In this document: in pieces, positions 22,952-34,000 of the stretch
Layout of the letters: every line of letters begins with the position of its first letter
Numbering within the stretch: position 1 is the stretch's first letter
DNA from: Trebouxia sp. TZW2008
Lineage: Eukaryota > Chlorophyta > Trebouxiophyceae > Trebouxiales > Trebouxiaceae
NCBI GenBank assembly: GCA_002118135.1
Contig: BDIU01000228.1
Location: 1-60,283 of the forward strand
DNA: 60,283 nucleotides
Direction: 5' to 3'
Made by a program: the position numbers and the translations under genes
The notes under the pieces: generated by a model
Seen by the model: the letters and a program-made list of their open reading frames with translations, nothing else
Databases searched by the model: none
What the model was told of the DNA's origin: nothing

Positions 22952-25900
22952 CAGTACTGCGATCCTTTTGATCAGCAGTGCCTGCATGCCGTACTGCAGT
23001 GGATATGCATCGTACTCATAGAGAACTCATGCAGAGTTGATCAATGAGTCACACACCTGCCCAGTAGTTTGCCAGCCATGGATTTGCCACCGCAAGTCGC
23101 AAATTGACAGCAGCACAGAGCTTGCCAATGCACACATCACCACAGATAACTGAACAAGCTGTTGGTGTTATGCATTCTTAAATTGATAAGGTGTGATCGT
23201 GGTGTCACACACCTGCCCAGTGACCCCAGATCCACCAGCCATGGATTTGTCCCCTAGGCAGCACAAAGCCTCACAGCATGCAAAAGATCATCATCATCAT
23301 GTACTGATCACACAAGTGTTCATTGATCATACAGGATCAGTCAACAAGTCACACACCTGCCCAGTAACCCCAAATCCACCAGCCATGAATTTGGCCCCTG
23401 GGTAGAACAAAGCCTCCCAGCATGAGGATGATCATCATCAGCATAGACCCCAGAGCATTGGCCACAACGATGTTTCTGGCCAAGGCTCCAATGGCACGGA
23501 AGATGCTGATGGCCAGATTGTGGATCAGGAAAAGCAGCAGCCAGCTCATGAAGAACCTGCAGCGTCACTTTCATGTCTTTCAAAAGCAGTATTGTGGCTG
23601 AGGGGACAGGTTGAACTGGAGGGGGACGCGGACCGAGAAGGGGAGGGGGAGGTTGGATAGGAGGGGGGCGGGGATGGAGAAGGAAAGAGGGGGTTTTGGA
23701 AGGGGCCGGGGNNNNNNNNNNNNNNGGGAGTGGAAGGGGAAGTGGAGGGGAGGGGAAAGGGTGCGGAAGGGGCAGGAAAAAGATAAGAGCCAGAAGCGGG
23801 AGGGGGAAGGAGAGGGAGCAGGGCAGGGGAAGTGGGAAAAGGAGAGGTCAAAGTGGATTGAGACGGGGAGGGAGAAGGGGAGGGTTAGATTGGATGGGCA
23901 GGGAAGGAATGTAGAAGGGAACCATGGGTTTTGGAAGAAGATTGACAAGTGGACGGGCAGGGCAGGGTAGGACACGGGGGAGGGCGGCGAGGAAGGGAGG
24001 GGACAGGGGAATCAGAGAGGTGAAGGGGAGGGGCCAGAGGAAGGGGGAGGGCAGGGGGAGGGAAAGGTGGGGGAAAGGTGGGGGGAAGGGGAAAGGGGGC
24101 AGGAGGGGCAGGGAAAAGAGAAGGGGCGGGGAGCGTGAGGGGGCAGGGGAGGGAGAAGAGGGTTGGAGAACAGGGGGATTGGGGTAAGAGGAGCGGGGAG
24201 GGGAGGGGGAGGTTGCTGGGGGCTTGGGGAGGGGTTGACCCACCTGCTGGCTTGGGGTGCCAAGCCCACTGGATAGTAGGTGATGATGGTCCAGATGAAT
24301 GACTCCACAAGCGATACAGGCAGCCTGAGGATGGTGGTGGGAATCACAAAAGACCATGTTGGGAAAAACAGATCATCGCGCTGCTTGAAGAAGACTGGCA
24401 TGCGGTCGATCTGCAGAAATTCATGCTTGTTTCTTTAGTTCTGTGTCTTGCTCAAATTAAGAACACAAAGGTCCATGTAAGAAAGGACAGATAATTGTGC
24501 TGCCTGAAGAATACTGACATGCAGTCAATGTGCAATGGCACACATCAGTATAAACACACTGCTGTGAAAGCATGCAATGGAACACATGATTACAAATGCA
24601 CTGTTGTGAAAGCATGCAATCAATCTGCAATGGCACTGATCAGTATCACAATACCGCTGTGAGAGCATGCAAACAATTTGCACTGGCACACATCAGTACA
24701 AAAAAGGCGCTGCAACAGCATGCACTCAGTCGTACTGGCGCACATCAGTAGACATGACTGCTTCCAAAAGTTCAAATTTTGTCAAGCTGTGCAGCACTGT
24801 ACGTTGTGTTTATACACAACATGTTCACAAGTGACAGCAATTTATGCCCAGATGATTGTTTGCCGCAGATACACAACTTGCCAGCTGACATTGCGTTACG
24901 CCCAAATATACAAGCATGCCTCAGAAAAAGCTGATAGACTAACCGTGAATGTCATCTCTGCAATGCCATTGAAGAACATCTGCAGGGATGCGAAGAAGAG
25001 GAACCCGGCGTACAGATGTGCATTGTCTATGCCGTCTGGGTCAATGTGAGTGCGCAGAAACAAGGTTGCGCAAATGATGCTGGTGAAAGCTGCCTGCATG
25101 TGGCAAACATCTGGCGTCATACGTGCTCTAAGTGCCATCATTATGTAAATAGTCTTGTTGCGCAGGAACAGGATTGCACAAATGATACTGGTGAACGCTG
25201 CCTGGATTTAGCAAGAAAATCAATTCACAATTGCTTTCTGCGTACAGTACCATCACCATTATCATGTTCAGGAACAGGGTTGCACAATGTCATGTGATGG
25301 TTCACTACCAAAGTGAAAACTAGGTTTTGGGTTCAGCGTTCAGGTTGAAACTGCCTGCAGAAAGCACAAGCGTGTCTTCGCGACTGCTCCACACTCACAA
25401 AAGCTAACATCAGTGTTGCAGCAAACAGGACCTCTGTGCAAACCATGCTGGTGCAAGCAGCCTGCAATTGCAATGCCTGCATTTGCTGCCTTCACGAGCA
25501 CTTCCTATGTACAGCACAGTCACCACCGTCTCAACAAAGGCATCCCTCACGGTCAGAGGAGCAAACACAACAACATGCAGTATCTGCAGGCTTGTTGCGT
25601 AGATTCTATTTGTCAAATTTGGCCACCTCTGCATGCTACGGCCATACCATCCAGACTAGACCCCTTCTCGTCCCATCAGGTAAATAGACCCCTTCTCGTC
25701 CCATCAGGCAAGTCAAACTGGATTGGGCTCAACTAGTACTCGGCTGAGTGATCGCCCGGGAACCTTGAGTGCTGTAGCGTCTTCGATTCCTGTTGCTTGC
25801 AGTTTTGCTTGAACGCTGATTTGCATACTGGTCATGTAATTGTGCGTTTGCTACACTCTGATGGTCTGCTAGTTCTCAAACAGGCACATGCTGGGCTTTT

Positions 25901-28900
25901 AACAATCAACTTGCAAGTGCGAGCTGGAGCTGACCTGTACCGCCTTGAAGATGTAGAGGAAGGAGTTGCGCTGCACCAGAGTGGTCTCCCGCCTCAACAG
26001 CGCCTTCAGAGCCTGAATGCCTGTGCATACACACCCACTCTTTGAACAACATGAAGAGTGCGCTGCAAAACACTCATGCAGAAAGTCTACTACCAAGAAT
26101 GCCTCCTACCAAGACAGCCCGTACCTCCATTGCCAGCCTCCACAAAGTAGAGTTTTGAGGTCATGCTAACAATTGCTCACCAGTGAGACTCCTCTTGGTG
26201 TGCACCAAAGCCTCTTTCTTGTGCAGAGCCTTGTCATACGGCTGAGCTAGGGCTGCTGCATTGTGCTGCCCTGTAGGGCTGTTCTGAAACGCCTCGCCAA
26301 ATGCTTGAACTGGCACATACTCGTAAGGACTGCTGCTCACCCAATATTGCTGCAAATCATAAGCAATTTGGCCAATTGTTATGATAATTTGCTCAAGCAA
26401 CATGGAAGCAAGAACATATGGCAGCGGCAAATCGAGAAGCAGCTTGGGGTTCATGCATTTTGAGACTCATTGGTCACTTGGGCATGAGAACGTCTGTGAC
26501 GCAACTTCCACCTAAGCTGATGCAAATGCATTTGATCTTCCCTCAATGTGAGCTCCTACAGGAAGTCTGGCAACCCCTTTTGAGTCGTGCACTTGCAGGG
26601 AAGAGGGGGGAGGGCAGGGCAGAAAGGAGGGAGGGGCAGGGGCAGGGGGAAGGGCAGTTCAGTGTCAATGTGTCTGGAAGTTACCTCCTGATCTTTTCTG
26701 GATGTGAGCTCCTGCAGAAAGTCTGGTATTCCCTTTCGGGTAGGGCACTCAAATCCACAAGACGCAAAGAAGGGCACAACCTCCTCGCGAGGGCCATGGT
26801 ACACCAGTTGCCCTGCATTATGGTATCAGGGTAATTCCACAAAGCAGCACTGTGTATATCATGGGATGATTGCATGTGAGAAAGAATGCAGACTTTTGTG
26901 CATGCAACTAGTCAGGATGAGGTGTTTCACCATGTGCAGCTATATACGCAATCCCATTGAAGGCGGGTCCCTTAAAATCTCGGTCGATCAGATTGTTGTT
27001 CCTGACCAGGTCTGAGATTGTTGTGAAAGCTTTTTCTAAAAATTCAGTTGCCCTGTAGAATGGCATCAGCATGCTTTGTCTCATATGAGAGCTGTATCAT
27101 AACATGCATTGCACCGACAGCAGTACAAATCATGCAATTCAGGCTCCAAAGACATCAAAAATTCATCACCAATGAAATTACAAACCTCAGGCGCCGACTG
27201 CAGCAGACTGATAAATATACCCTGCCCAAACTCAAAAACGCAAACATGTTTGAAGCACATGCAACAGACTGGCCTTCAGATAGCAGCATAATGACATACC
27301 TTCAGATAGCAGCATGACATCATCAAAGAGATTGTAAACCTCGGGCGCCGGCTGCAGCAGACTGATGAAAACTGTGCCCATGCATAAGTGACAAAAGTCT
27401 CTGAGGCATTTGATGATCTGGTAGGTGGTGCTGCTGTCAAGCCCTGTGCTGATGTCGTCCATGAACAGCGTCTTCTTGGGACCAACAATCATTTCACCTG
27501 CATCAGTGCACTTGACCAGCTAAGTTCACAGGTGCTGCACTGTGCCCATACGCAGGTGGCAGAAGTCTCTGGCAGAAGTCAGCGCATTTGGTAACCAATC
27601 ACTACATTCTGATTGCTGTCGCACCTCTGAGTAAGGGCAATTTGATACAAAGGCACTTCCTGTGTATTTTGAGAAACAAAGCAGTCGTCACAAAGAGAAC
27701 TCACTGTGTGTTGCAATGCGCTATGACAACCAACATGGATTATGCAACCAGGGACACACAACGAGACCTGTAGTTACTCGTTTCTTCTGGCCTCCACTGA
27801 TCCCTCGGATCATCTGATTACCCACTGGAGTATCTGCACACACCTGCACTCAGGCATGAGTCTCAGGTACTGAGATCCTCGTATAGCTGTAACAAGCTTG
27901 TGCTTTGTTTTGCTACAACAGCTTGTGCATGGTTGGCGGACTTGCAAACAAAAGCAGGTCTGCAAATGTGTAAGCGCTCAGGAGCAAAAAAGTGCATGTA
28001 TGGGTGTATGAGAGTAAGATTTAGTACACCTGGTACAATTGAGCATGACCAATTGTGCATGTAGCCACCCACAAAGAAGCTGGTGACGACATGTAATGAG
28101 TAATTCCCTTTGTGCTATACCTCCAGATGCGCTTCCACTTTGACACAACGGTCCCTTGCTTGCCAGTCACTGTCAATACTCAGCTGAATACTCATCTGTC
28201 TCCAACAAGCCGTCTCAATAGATATTTGTAAGACAACCAAACCAACTGCTTGTGAGACAACCAAAACAAGCTATGTGTGAGACAATCAAAACACAAAACG
28301 GGCAAAAGCTTTTTGTTGGCGTACCTCAAGACCCAGTATGCGCAGAATGTACTCTGACACTATAGCCTCACGCTTGCCAGCCACAGTGTCAGCCGTCATG
28401 AAGGCATCAATTTCCCAATCTGCTTCTAGATCCTGCTCTGCTTCCCTTTTGCGCAGCTGCTCCAGCTCATCTGTGAAAAAGCAGAAAGTGCTGACAAGAA
28501 AGCACATTCACATTCACAGTGTCAGCCGTCATGAAGGCACATATTTCCCAATCTGCCTCAAGATCCTGCTCTACTTCCCTTTTGCGCAGATGCTCCAGCT
28601 CATCTGTCATGAGCAATCATGTTACGAGCTTCAAAATACGCTGCAACGGATATTCTGACTGTACAATGACTATACAATCAAAGCATGTCAAATTTGCTAT
28701 TTATCTGTGCAGAAAAGCAATAGAACTACACACTGTATGTTCCAAGCAAAGACGTAGTAGAACACCCTGTACATGCCAAGCAGAATGCAGCAGAGTGATG
28801 CAGTCAACTGCTCTTGTGTGCAGAGCAATTGAGAAATAACACTATCTGGCATTGTAGACTGTCGCTGATTGCTTCTGCCGCAGTCAGAAAGAAAGCAGGT

Positions 28901-31080
28901 CAATTGAGAAGCTGCAAGGGCATCACCTGCTTTGTGCCCTGTGCCCTGGGTCCTTGCAGCAAAGTCAAACGTTTCCCTAACGGTCAACTCAGGAAGGTGG
29001 GTGTCTGTCTGGCTGATGTACGCGGACGTCCTTTGAGGGATGAAGTCCTTCAGCCCATGACCATTGTATGTGATGTTGCCATGTACCTGCCAGCACTTGC
29101 AACAGTCAGTTTGCATCAGCCTTACTGAGAAGCATTCCACCTTGTACAGAGCTTACAAAGCTTGCTTGGCAGACCATACAGCACCCTCAACTTGCAGTCT
29201 TACTGTCACAGGCTATAGAGCAAAAGTCAGCCACCCGCACTGCTTGTAGTCAATCCTTCAGGTCATAGGAAGCAGGTGTGTGACAAGCAATCAGGATGCC
29301 AGAGCAGGCATCCTGATTGCAAACGCTCACTATGCCCATAGCACATAGTGAGCATTTGCACGTTGGCACAGGCTGTTGGCCCGCACATATCCAACCTGCT
29401 GCTGTAGGGCTGACATAGTCTAAAGCACAATGTATCTTGAGGTCGATGCAATGGTGCTTGAGGTTGGTGCGCTGGTGCTTGCCGGCCAGGGCTTGCACAA
29501 GGGTGCTCTTGCCAGACCCAGGCAGGCCCAATAGCAGCGCTTTTCTCCCAGCAGGAATGATGCGACAGTGTGCAGTTGACAGGACTGTAGTACTCACCTT
29601 GAGATTTGTGCGCTGATGCTTGCCAGCAAGAGCTTGCAGCAGGGTGCTCTTGCCAGACCCAGGGGGTCCCAACAGCAGGGTCATACGCCCAGCAGGAATG
29701 ATGGCGCTCACATCTGTCAGGATCTGGAAGTGTTTTGTGGATGGCTTCATCAGGCGCAGCTTCTGGGCAGCTCCCTGCGTAACCAAAGTTCAACCTTTCA
29801 GTTGTTGCAACTGGATGTACCTTTTGCTCTGACAACAGCTTGCTGACATTGCTCACGACCACTTGCTGAATGAATCAGGTGTCAGATTACAAGTCAGATG
29901 ACCTAATGGAGGCCATGTACAGCGCAAAGGCCACTAAGTAGCAAGAGAGTAAGCATGCATGAATGAGATTGATGGTTTTCCGACGGCAGCAATTGTGTGA
30001 TGTCTGAGCATGTGGGTATAACAAGGGTTGCAAAGCTTGCATGCAGTATACTGGCAGCATATAAGCAACCAAGGATGAAGCAGTGAAACAGTTACTTGCT
30101 GTTGATTTGCTGTCTTGAATGTCAAATGATACTGATAGCAGCAGGGCGTATTTGGTCAGCAAACAAGCCTGTTGGGTGTGACTTTGGTGGTGAACACTTA
30201 GCAGACTGGGTACCCCTGTCTGGTTCATGTGGGTATGTACCCATATGCGCAAGCCAAGCTCAATCAGTACTAGTACTGATCTTGCAAAAATCTGTGCAGA
30301 ATGCAGGGCTATGCTCTGCATGCTCTGTCCATTGCATCCCTGATAATCTCAAGCATGCATAGGCAATCACTCACCTCAAAGAAGTTTCTGTAAGAGTTAA
30401 GGACTGTTGGCAAGGCACGGCTTCCCAGCTGCACTTCTGCCTCCAAAGTCAGATGCTCACAACGCACCTCCACAGTTGCCAGATCTATGCCCACTCTGCA
30501 TTGCACATGTCTGACATAGTGATGCTGAGCTACCAAACGCATGATGTGCCAAATGCAATCAGGCTTGCTGTGCTCAGCAGTGCTTTGTGTTTGTGTAGAT
30601 TTGTTAGCCTGCAGGGCAGCAAGATGCGAGTGCGCAGCAAATTGGTAAAACGAGACCTGTCCATGCGATGCCGGATCTTGCGCAGGAAGCGTTCTTGGTC
30701 CATATCTTCTGTGTCCAATGCTTGCTGCACAACCAGCTTTCTGGCGGAACGGCTGAGCTTACGTAGGTCAACAGTCCGGGTCTCTTTCGAGTCTTTGCCT
30801 CCTGCGCATGCGGCGGTAGCAAGAGTTTGGACAGAGCGTGACGATGTGTGCAGCTGCAATGACATCACAGGCGCAAGCAGCAGCGTCGGACGCAGCCGGC
30901 AAGCGCTGCGCGTGCGCAGATCATACCCGGCAAAACGCCAGTCCTATGGCGCTGCGACGCATCGATCTGCTCAAGTGCTGCTCGGCGCAGCTCAGCGAAG
31001 TTGTCTTCCTTTTGTTCCTGACCCGCGGCTGCTTGTTCCTCCACCGGAGCGCCGAGAGCCGAGCTTGACAAAGCTTGCAT
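12571..31080 (-). CDS. Full-length PDR/ABCG transporter, 29 exons
   Basis: ATP-driven export of lipids or xenobiotics across the plasma membrane (family role; substrate unknown). Hand-joined exons: 31080-30927, 30801-30657, 30495-30375, 29865-29821, 29774-29598, 29086-28927, 28470-28325, 27843-27768, 27497-27300, 26812-26685, 26349-26181, 26020-25935, 25093-24944, 24410-24244, 23556-23357, 22350-22212, 21227-21026, 20424-20070, 19761-19649, 19385-19223, 18693-18455, 17972-17861, 17427-17266, 16868-16691, 16071-15844, 15032-14861, 13521-13434, 13242-13076, 12843-12571. All introns are GT-AG, all phases match, and the total is 4,713 nt (1,570 aa). NBD1: Walker [10 protein letters not shown] (about residue 191), signature ISGGQKKR (about 330), Walker B LFMDD (about 351). 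TMD1 about 506-800. A Ser/Asp/Lys-rich linker follows. NBD2: GVSGAGKTT (about 1013), LSVEQRKR (about 1119), [12 protein letters not shown] (about 1141), H-loop TIHQPS. TMD2 about 1262-1570, ending in KLNFQQR, near the plant PDR ending. Start: ATG 31078-31080. It is somewhat longer than the roughly 1,450 aa of plant PDRs. It appears intact despite heavily duplicated introns. Confidence 0.93.
13525..13990. repeat. Four tandem copies of the exon 13521-13434 head
   Basis: The block beginning GTACACCACTGCCTGG occurs in the true exon at 13477 and again at 13585, 13696, 13809 and 13920 (period 108-113 bp). The copies lie in the intron before the exon and include its acceptor side. All four carry TAG where the exon has TAC (coding sense, Tyr in CYFM), so they would truncate the protein if spliced in. 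Confidence 0.9.
14300..14750. repeat. Decayed copies of the 3' edge of exon 15032-14861
   Basis: Three degenerate copies near 14310, 14535 and 14700 of the segment GGCTCAGGACTGTACATGCC that ends the exon, located in the intron after it. A copy of the exon's 5' edge lies at about 15205-15300, in the intron before it. Confidence 0.8.
15598..15843. repeat. Two copies of the 3' edge of exon 16071-15844
   Basis: TTTTGTCTCCAAGC recurs at 15604, 15725 and (true exon) 15845, a period of 120-121 bp. The donor side is retained as TTAC or TTACG. A copy of the 5' edge of the same exon sits upstream at about 16138-16245. Confidence 0.9.
16436..16566 (-). repeat. Decayed copy of exon 16868-16691
   Basis: Encodes [15 protein letters not shown], close to [15 protein letters not shown] of the true exon. 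It then shifts frame and has lost the donor GT. It lies in the intron following the exon. Confidence 0.85.
17770..17838 (-). repeat. Partial copy of the NBD2 Walker B exon
   Basis: Repeats the 3' end of exon 17972-17861, encoding [15 protein letters not shown] (Thr to Ile relative to the exon), with a GT still following. It is located in the downstream intron. Confidence 0.85.
18222..18440. repeat. Two decayed copies of the 3' edge of exon 18693-18455
   Basis: Segments near 18230-18330 and 18350-18435 repeat the exon's end and donor (the GGTAAGCA on the plus strand is not the donor itself). A copy of the 5' edge is at 18776-18860, on the other side of the exon. Confidence 0.85.
20700..21025 (-). 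repeat. Two copies of the 3' half of exon 21227-21026
   Basis: The copies end at about 20866 and 20702, each finishing CTTTACAG followed by GT as in the true donor. The nearer copy keeps [16 protein letters not shown] in frame; the farther one is more diverged. Both lie in the intron after the exon. Confidence 0.85.
21260..21935 (-). repeat. Five copies of the 5' half of exon 21227-21026 (membrane helix)
   Basis: Copies of the acceptor plus a helix of the form [20 protein letters not shown] centre on about 21307, 21457, 21579, 21733 and 21881. Four remain open; the farthest has lost bases. They alternate between two subtypes, giving a higher-order period of about 270 bp. Confidence 0.88.
22355..23045. 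repeat. Exon-edge copies interleaved with CAG/CAA repeats
   Basis: The head of exon 22350-22212 (CATGCCGTACTGCAGTGGAT) recurs at about 22550, 22850 and 22985. Between copies are long CAG/CAACAG arrays (22370-22500, 22600-22815, 22915-22950). Open frames of poly-Gln or poly-Ala type across this region are products of the repeat, not genes. Confidence 0.9.
23052..23345. repeat. Two copies of the 3' edge of exon 23556-23357
   Basis: CACACACCTGCCCAGT with the following CCAGCCATGGATTTG recurs at about 23055 and 23205. These are donor-side copies in the intron after the exon; the 23205 copy is the longer and better preserved. Confidence 0.85.
23590..24243. repeat. Polypurine tract filling an intron, with assembly gap
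   Basis: About 650 bp of almost pure G/A on the plus strand (polypyrimidine on the coding strand) between exons 24410-24244 and 23556-23357. Fourteen N at 23712-23725 mark an unsequenced part. Runs of GGGG suggest G-quadruplex or triplex potential. Long frames here reflect the absence of stops in low-complexity DNA. Confidence 0.92.
25148..25475. repeat. Decayed copies of the 5' edge of exon 25093-24944
   Basis: Three degenerate copies (about 25155-25210, 25265-25300, 25405-25475) of the segment AAATGATGCTGGTGAAAGC and flanks, all in the intron before the exon. Confidence 0.75.
25655..25712. repeat. Two tandem copies of a 28-bp unit
   Basis: AGACCCCTTCTCGTCCCATC occurs twice in direct succession, at about 25658 and 25686. 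Confidence 0.85.
27175..27299. repeat. Partial copies of the 3' half of exon 27497-27300
   Basis: GACTGCAGCAGACTGAT near 27196 repeats the GGCTGCAGCAGACTGAT of the exon (about 27350), and TTCAGATAGCAGCAT occurs at 27276 and 27301. These are copies of the segment containing the exon's donor edge. Confidence 0.8.
27595..27690 (+). repeat. Dispersed repeat, copy 1
   Basis: Member of a short dispersed family also seen at about 33205, 37085 and (inverted) 49335. The shared core reads CACCTCTGAGTAAGG then CAATTTGAT. It is intronic here. Confidence 0.55.
28512..28605 (-). repeat. Copy of the 5' part of exon 28470-28325
   Basis: Encodes [20 protein letters not shown] in frame with the acceptor (the exon has [20 protein letters not shown]), then breaks off after ACACTG. 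It lies in the intron before the exon and could be an alternative but truncated start of that exon. Confidence 0.88.
29287..29353. repeat. Two consecutive perfect hairpins
   Basis: GCAATCAGGATGCC (29287-29300) pairs perfectly with 29307-29320 across a 6-nt loop. GCTCACTATG (29325-29334) pairs perfectly with 29344-29353 across a 9-nt loop. Both are inside an intron of the transporter gene. Confidence 0.85.
29459..29566 (-). repeat. Second Walker A exon segment
   Basis: A copy of the 3' part of exon 29774-29598, open in frame and encoding [20 protein letters not shown] against [20 protein letters not shown] in the exon. The donor GTGAGT has become CACCAT, so normal splicing from it is unlikely. 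It is in the downstream intron. Confidence 0.92.
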
Positions 31081-34000
31081 GCTGGGTGATCCCTCGTGTG
31101 TCGAGCTCGCTAGTCTGTCCTCAGCAAAGCCGCATGGCCGTGCGATCAAAACAAGCCTTTCCGGCACAGAAAGGTGTTGTCATCTGGGGCCCCGCTCGTC
31201 AAGTTTTGGTCCCGTGGTATTGACCGAAGTTTGGCAAACTTTGGCCAAGGCATGACGCAAAAAGTTCGAACAACAGTCACGTGGCTTTACTTACTTGAGT
31301 GTCGTTACTTAAGTGCTTGTTACCAGGCTTGTTACGCAACTCTGCTGTTGAACACCACAGCTTCCCGCACAGCTTGCGCAATTGCAAAGCTGCATGCTTG
31401 GCCGGCATGACAGGCTGCTTTGTGCAAATGATTGAGGGTGATGGCTGATGCTGCTGCACAAAATTTAATGATCACAGCGATCTCTGAAGTCAATTCGACT
31501 TCTGCCATTGAATCATGATCGTGTGATTTCCACAGTGACTTGGATGTGCCTGTGGAGATTATAAGCTCTGTGTATATCTTCACCTATAGCTGTAGCTACT
31601 CACCGTCGGTGTGGTTTTCTGTTTTGCAAATAGCCAATTTCTGCTTTTTAAATGCTTGCTGCCTGCTTTCAGCTCTTGCGGTCGACAGTGTCTGTTGGCA
31701 CAGACGCTGCAGCTTCAGCTTCAGCGACAGCAGCAGCCACACAGATACCATCGACTTTGCAACAGATTGCTGCGGCCCTATACATATGCACTGACTTCGG
31801 CATTGTTTACTGTCTGCAGACGCTTCTTGCTAAAACGAGTGGAATAGGACCATACATGGTCGTGCCTGCCGTCGGTCAGGAGATCCTAGAACATGCATCA
31901 GTAGGCCCAGGGCTCATGATGAAAGTGGCTGATTTGCATGCGCATGCCGACAGCATAGTCAGTATTTTCGAGGTATAGCGGGCTGGTGAGTGCTTGCGGC
32001 AGTGTCTTTGCGGGTGTGTTGACACAGAACACCTGCGTTCCTTACTCTGCTCAGCCTGGCCGCTCGGCACGGCTATGCTGATCGTTCCAAATCTGCTCAG
32101 CCGGTCACGGCGTTAATTTTCTAGAATTGATCGAAGGAGCGATAAAAGATTTGCAGATATTCTAGTACTTGATGTATTAGAGAACATGGACCCCACGTGC
32201 GAAAAGCGGATGCCACGTCAATTTTTGGGAATGGCGTAGGCCTTTGCCTGACGGCAGGCCAAATATAAAAGATATAACAGTACAGATAGCAGCTGAGGAC
32301 ACTTTCTGACACTATTTCTGGTCCCCGAAGCTGTCCCAGGGAAACCCTTAGTAATGTTGATCCAGTTTCGATTGAGGTCGACGAGCCGGTTGGACGCCAA
32401 TTGATCACATATGCCATGGTGCTACTCAAAGTGAAACAGTGTTGTCCAGAAGAGCTCAGGCATTCTAAGAAGCAAGACTTGCTGAAAGAGTAGCAGCACG
32501 TCGTTCAAGTGTGATGCCATACAGCGTCAAGTGTAAGAATTTGTTGACGCAGCTGCAAACAATCCCAGTGACATGTACATGCCGAGTGGATCGTGATGTG
32601 TGACGTCAAATGGCATGAACCCTGCAACTATGTATTGCAGTCACACGCAGGGACAGTTGTGAGGCATGAGTATTTACAAGTTGTAAGGTGTCCTGGTCAG
32701 AAGAGCCAGGTGAGGTTGGTTTTTGTTGTCTAGAGTGAGACAGGCCAGCCTTTTATAGTCTTGGCGGAGGCCTTCTAGAACCGTTTAGAGAAAGGTCTGG
32801 ACCATTCCAGATCACTGAACAGTCTGGAAATGTCTAGAGAAACCAGGCTAAGCGCATGTCAAGTGCACACTCAAAAGTTGTCAATCAGTCCTGCACAATC
32901 TGATGATCCAAATCAAGAGGATGATCCAAATGGAACAAGATTGAATGACTGCTAATTATAGCTTTCGAGTTCGCTGCAGCAAATGTCTGCCTATAGACTG
33001 CAGATCTTGGCGACTCCTGATGCGATCAATCAATGTTTTGTGACAGCAAGCTGCTACACAATACAATGTGTGCTAATGCAAGTAATCAAGCCTATTGCAC
33101 ACCTTGTCAGCTGGTTTATACGTACTTGCATATCAATTGCTTCGTCACAGATGTCTCTGCACTGATCATCGGAAGACAACTTACATTTAGGGATACAATA
33201 ATCTCTCGATATAAGGACACTGCAACTGGAAACCAAGCACTGCATTTTGCACTTCAGAGTAACGACAATTCGATGTAAGGAGAATTTTCTTGGTGGCAAA
33301 TGCAGTCGTTATATCAATAGACTGTGCCCGTCACAAGTAATTGTGTGAACTGCCAGGAATTGCAGCCCGACAGCTTGACAAAGGTGACATCTTGACCTAC
33401 AATATGACATATTGTGATAACAAGGGGCATGTTTGCGTGTGCAGAAATATGTCAATGTGTATACAAACAGGCTGAGCCCTTTTTATGGATGTGACCAGCC
33501 CTTATTGCTGGCTGAAAGTGAAACACTAGATGTCGACATTAAGTGTGGCTGCAACTGCATGACGAGATTTCAATGAGCTTGACCAGTACAATGTGCAGGT
33601 ACTGTAAAGGATGCAAGCAGAAAAACACGACGCTATATGCTAAATTGGCCAGCTACAAGCATGACTGAAGCGTGTGCCTTGTGCATGGCATAGACAAAGC
33701 TAGGAAATTGTTGCTTTGAGAGCAGCAATTCCAGGCTGCTTGGATGTAAACAGGTTCCCACCATGACGCCTAACGAGCGTAAACTTATGTTTTTGCTAAG
33801 AGATCTCTTGAGTGCTCTCAAACCGAGACCAGCCATACACTTACGTGAGACATAGGCCTCACTGTGTAGACTGTCCCATTGATGTGAGTGGTTATCAGGT
33901 GAGGGAACATTTGCATCTGTGAGGAACGCATCATTCATACTCATCCATCCTGTAGTTGTTTGAGGCACTGCGCGCACCACAAGAAACTGTTATGCAAACA

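Noticed and set aside
23611..24401. Long Pro/Ser-rich and Gly/Arg-rich frames on both strands
   Set aside because: They arise from the polypurine/polypyrimidine tract, span the N gap, and lie within an intron bounded by in-phase exons.
25740..25810. Possible tRNA because of a TCGATTCC-like T-arm
   Set aside because: No matching acceptor stem, anticodon arm or D-arm could be folded around it.
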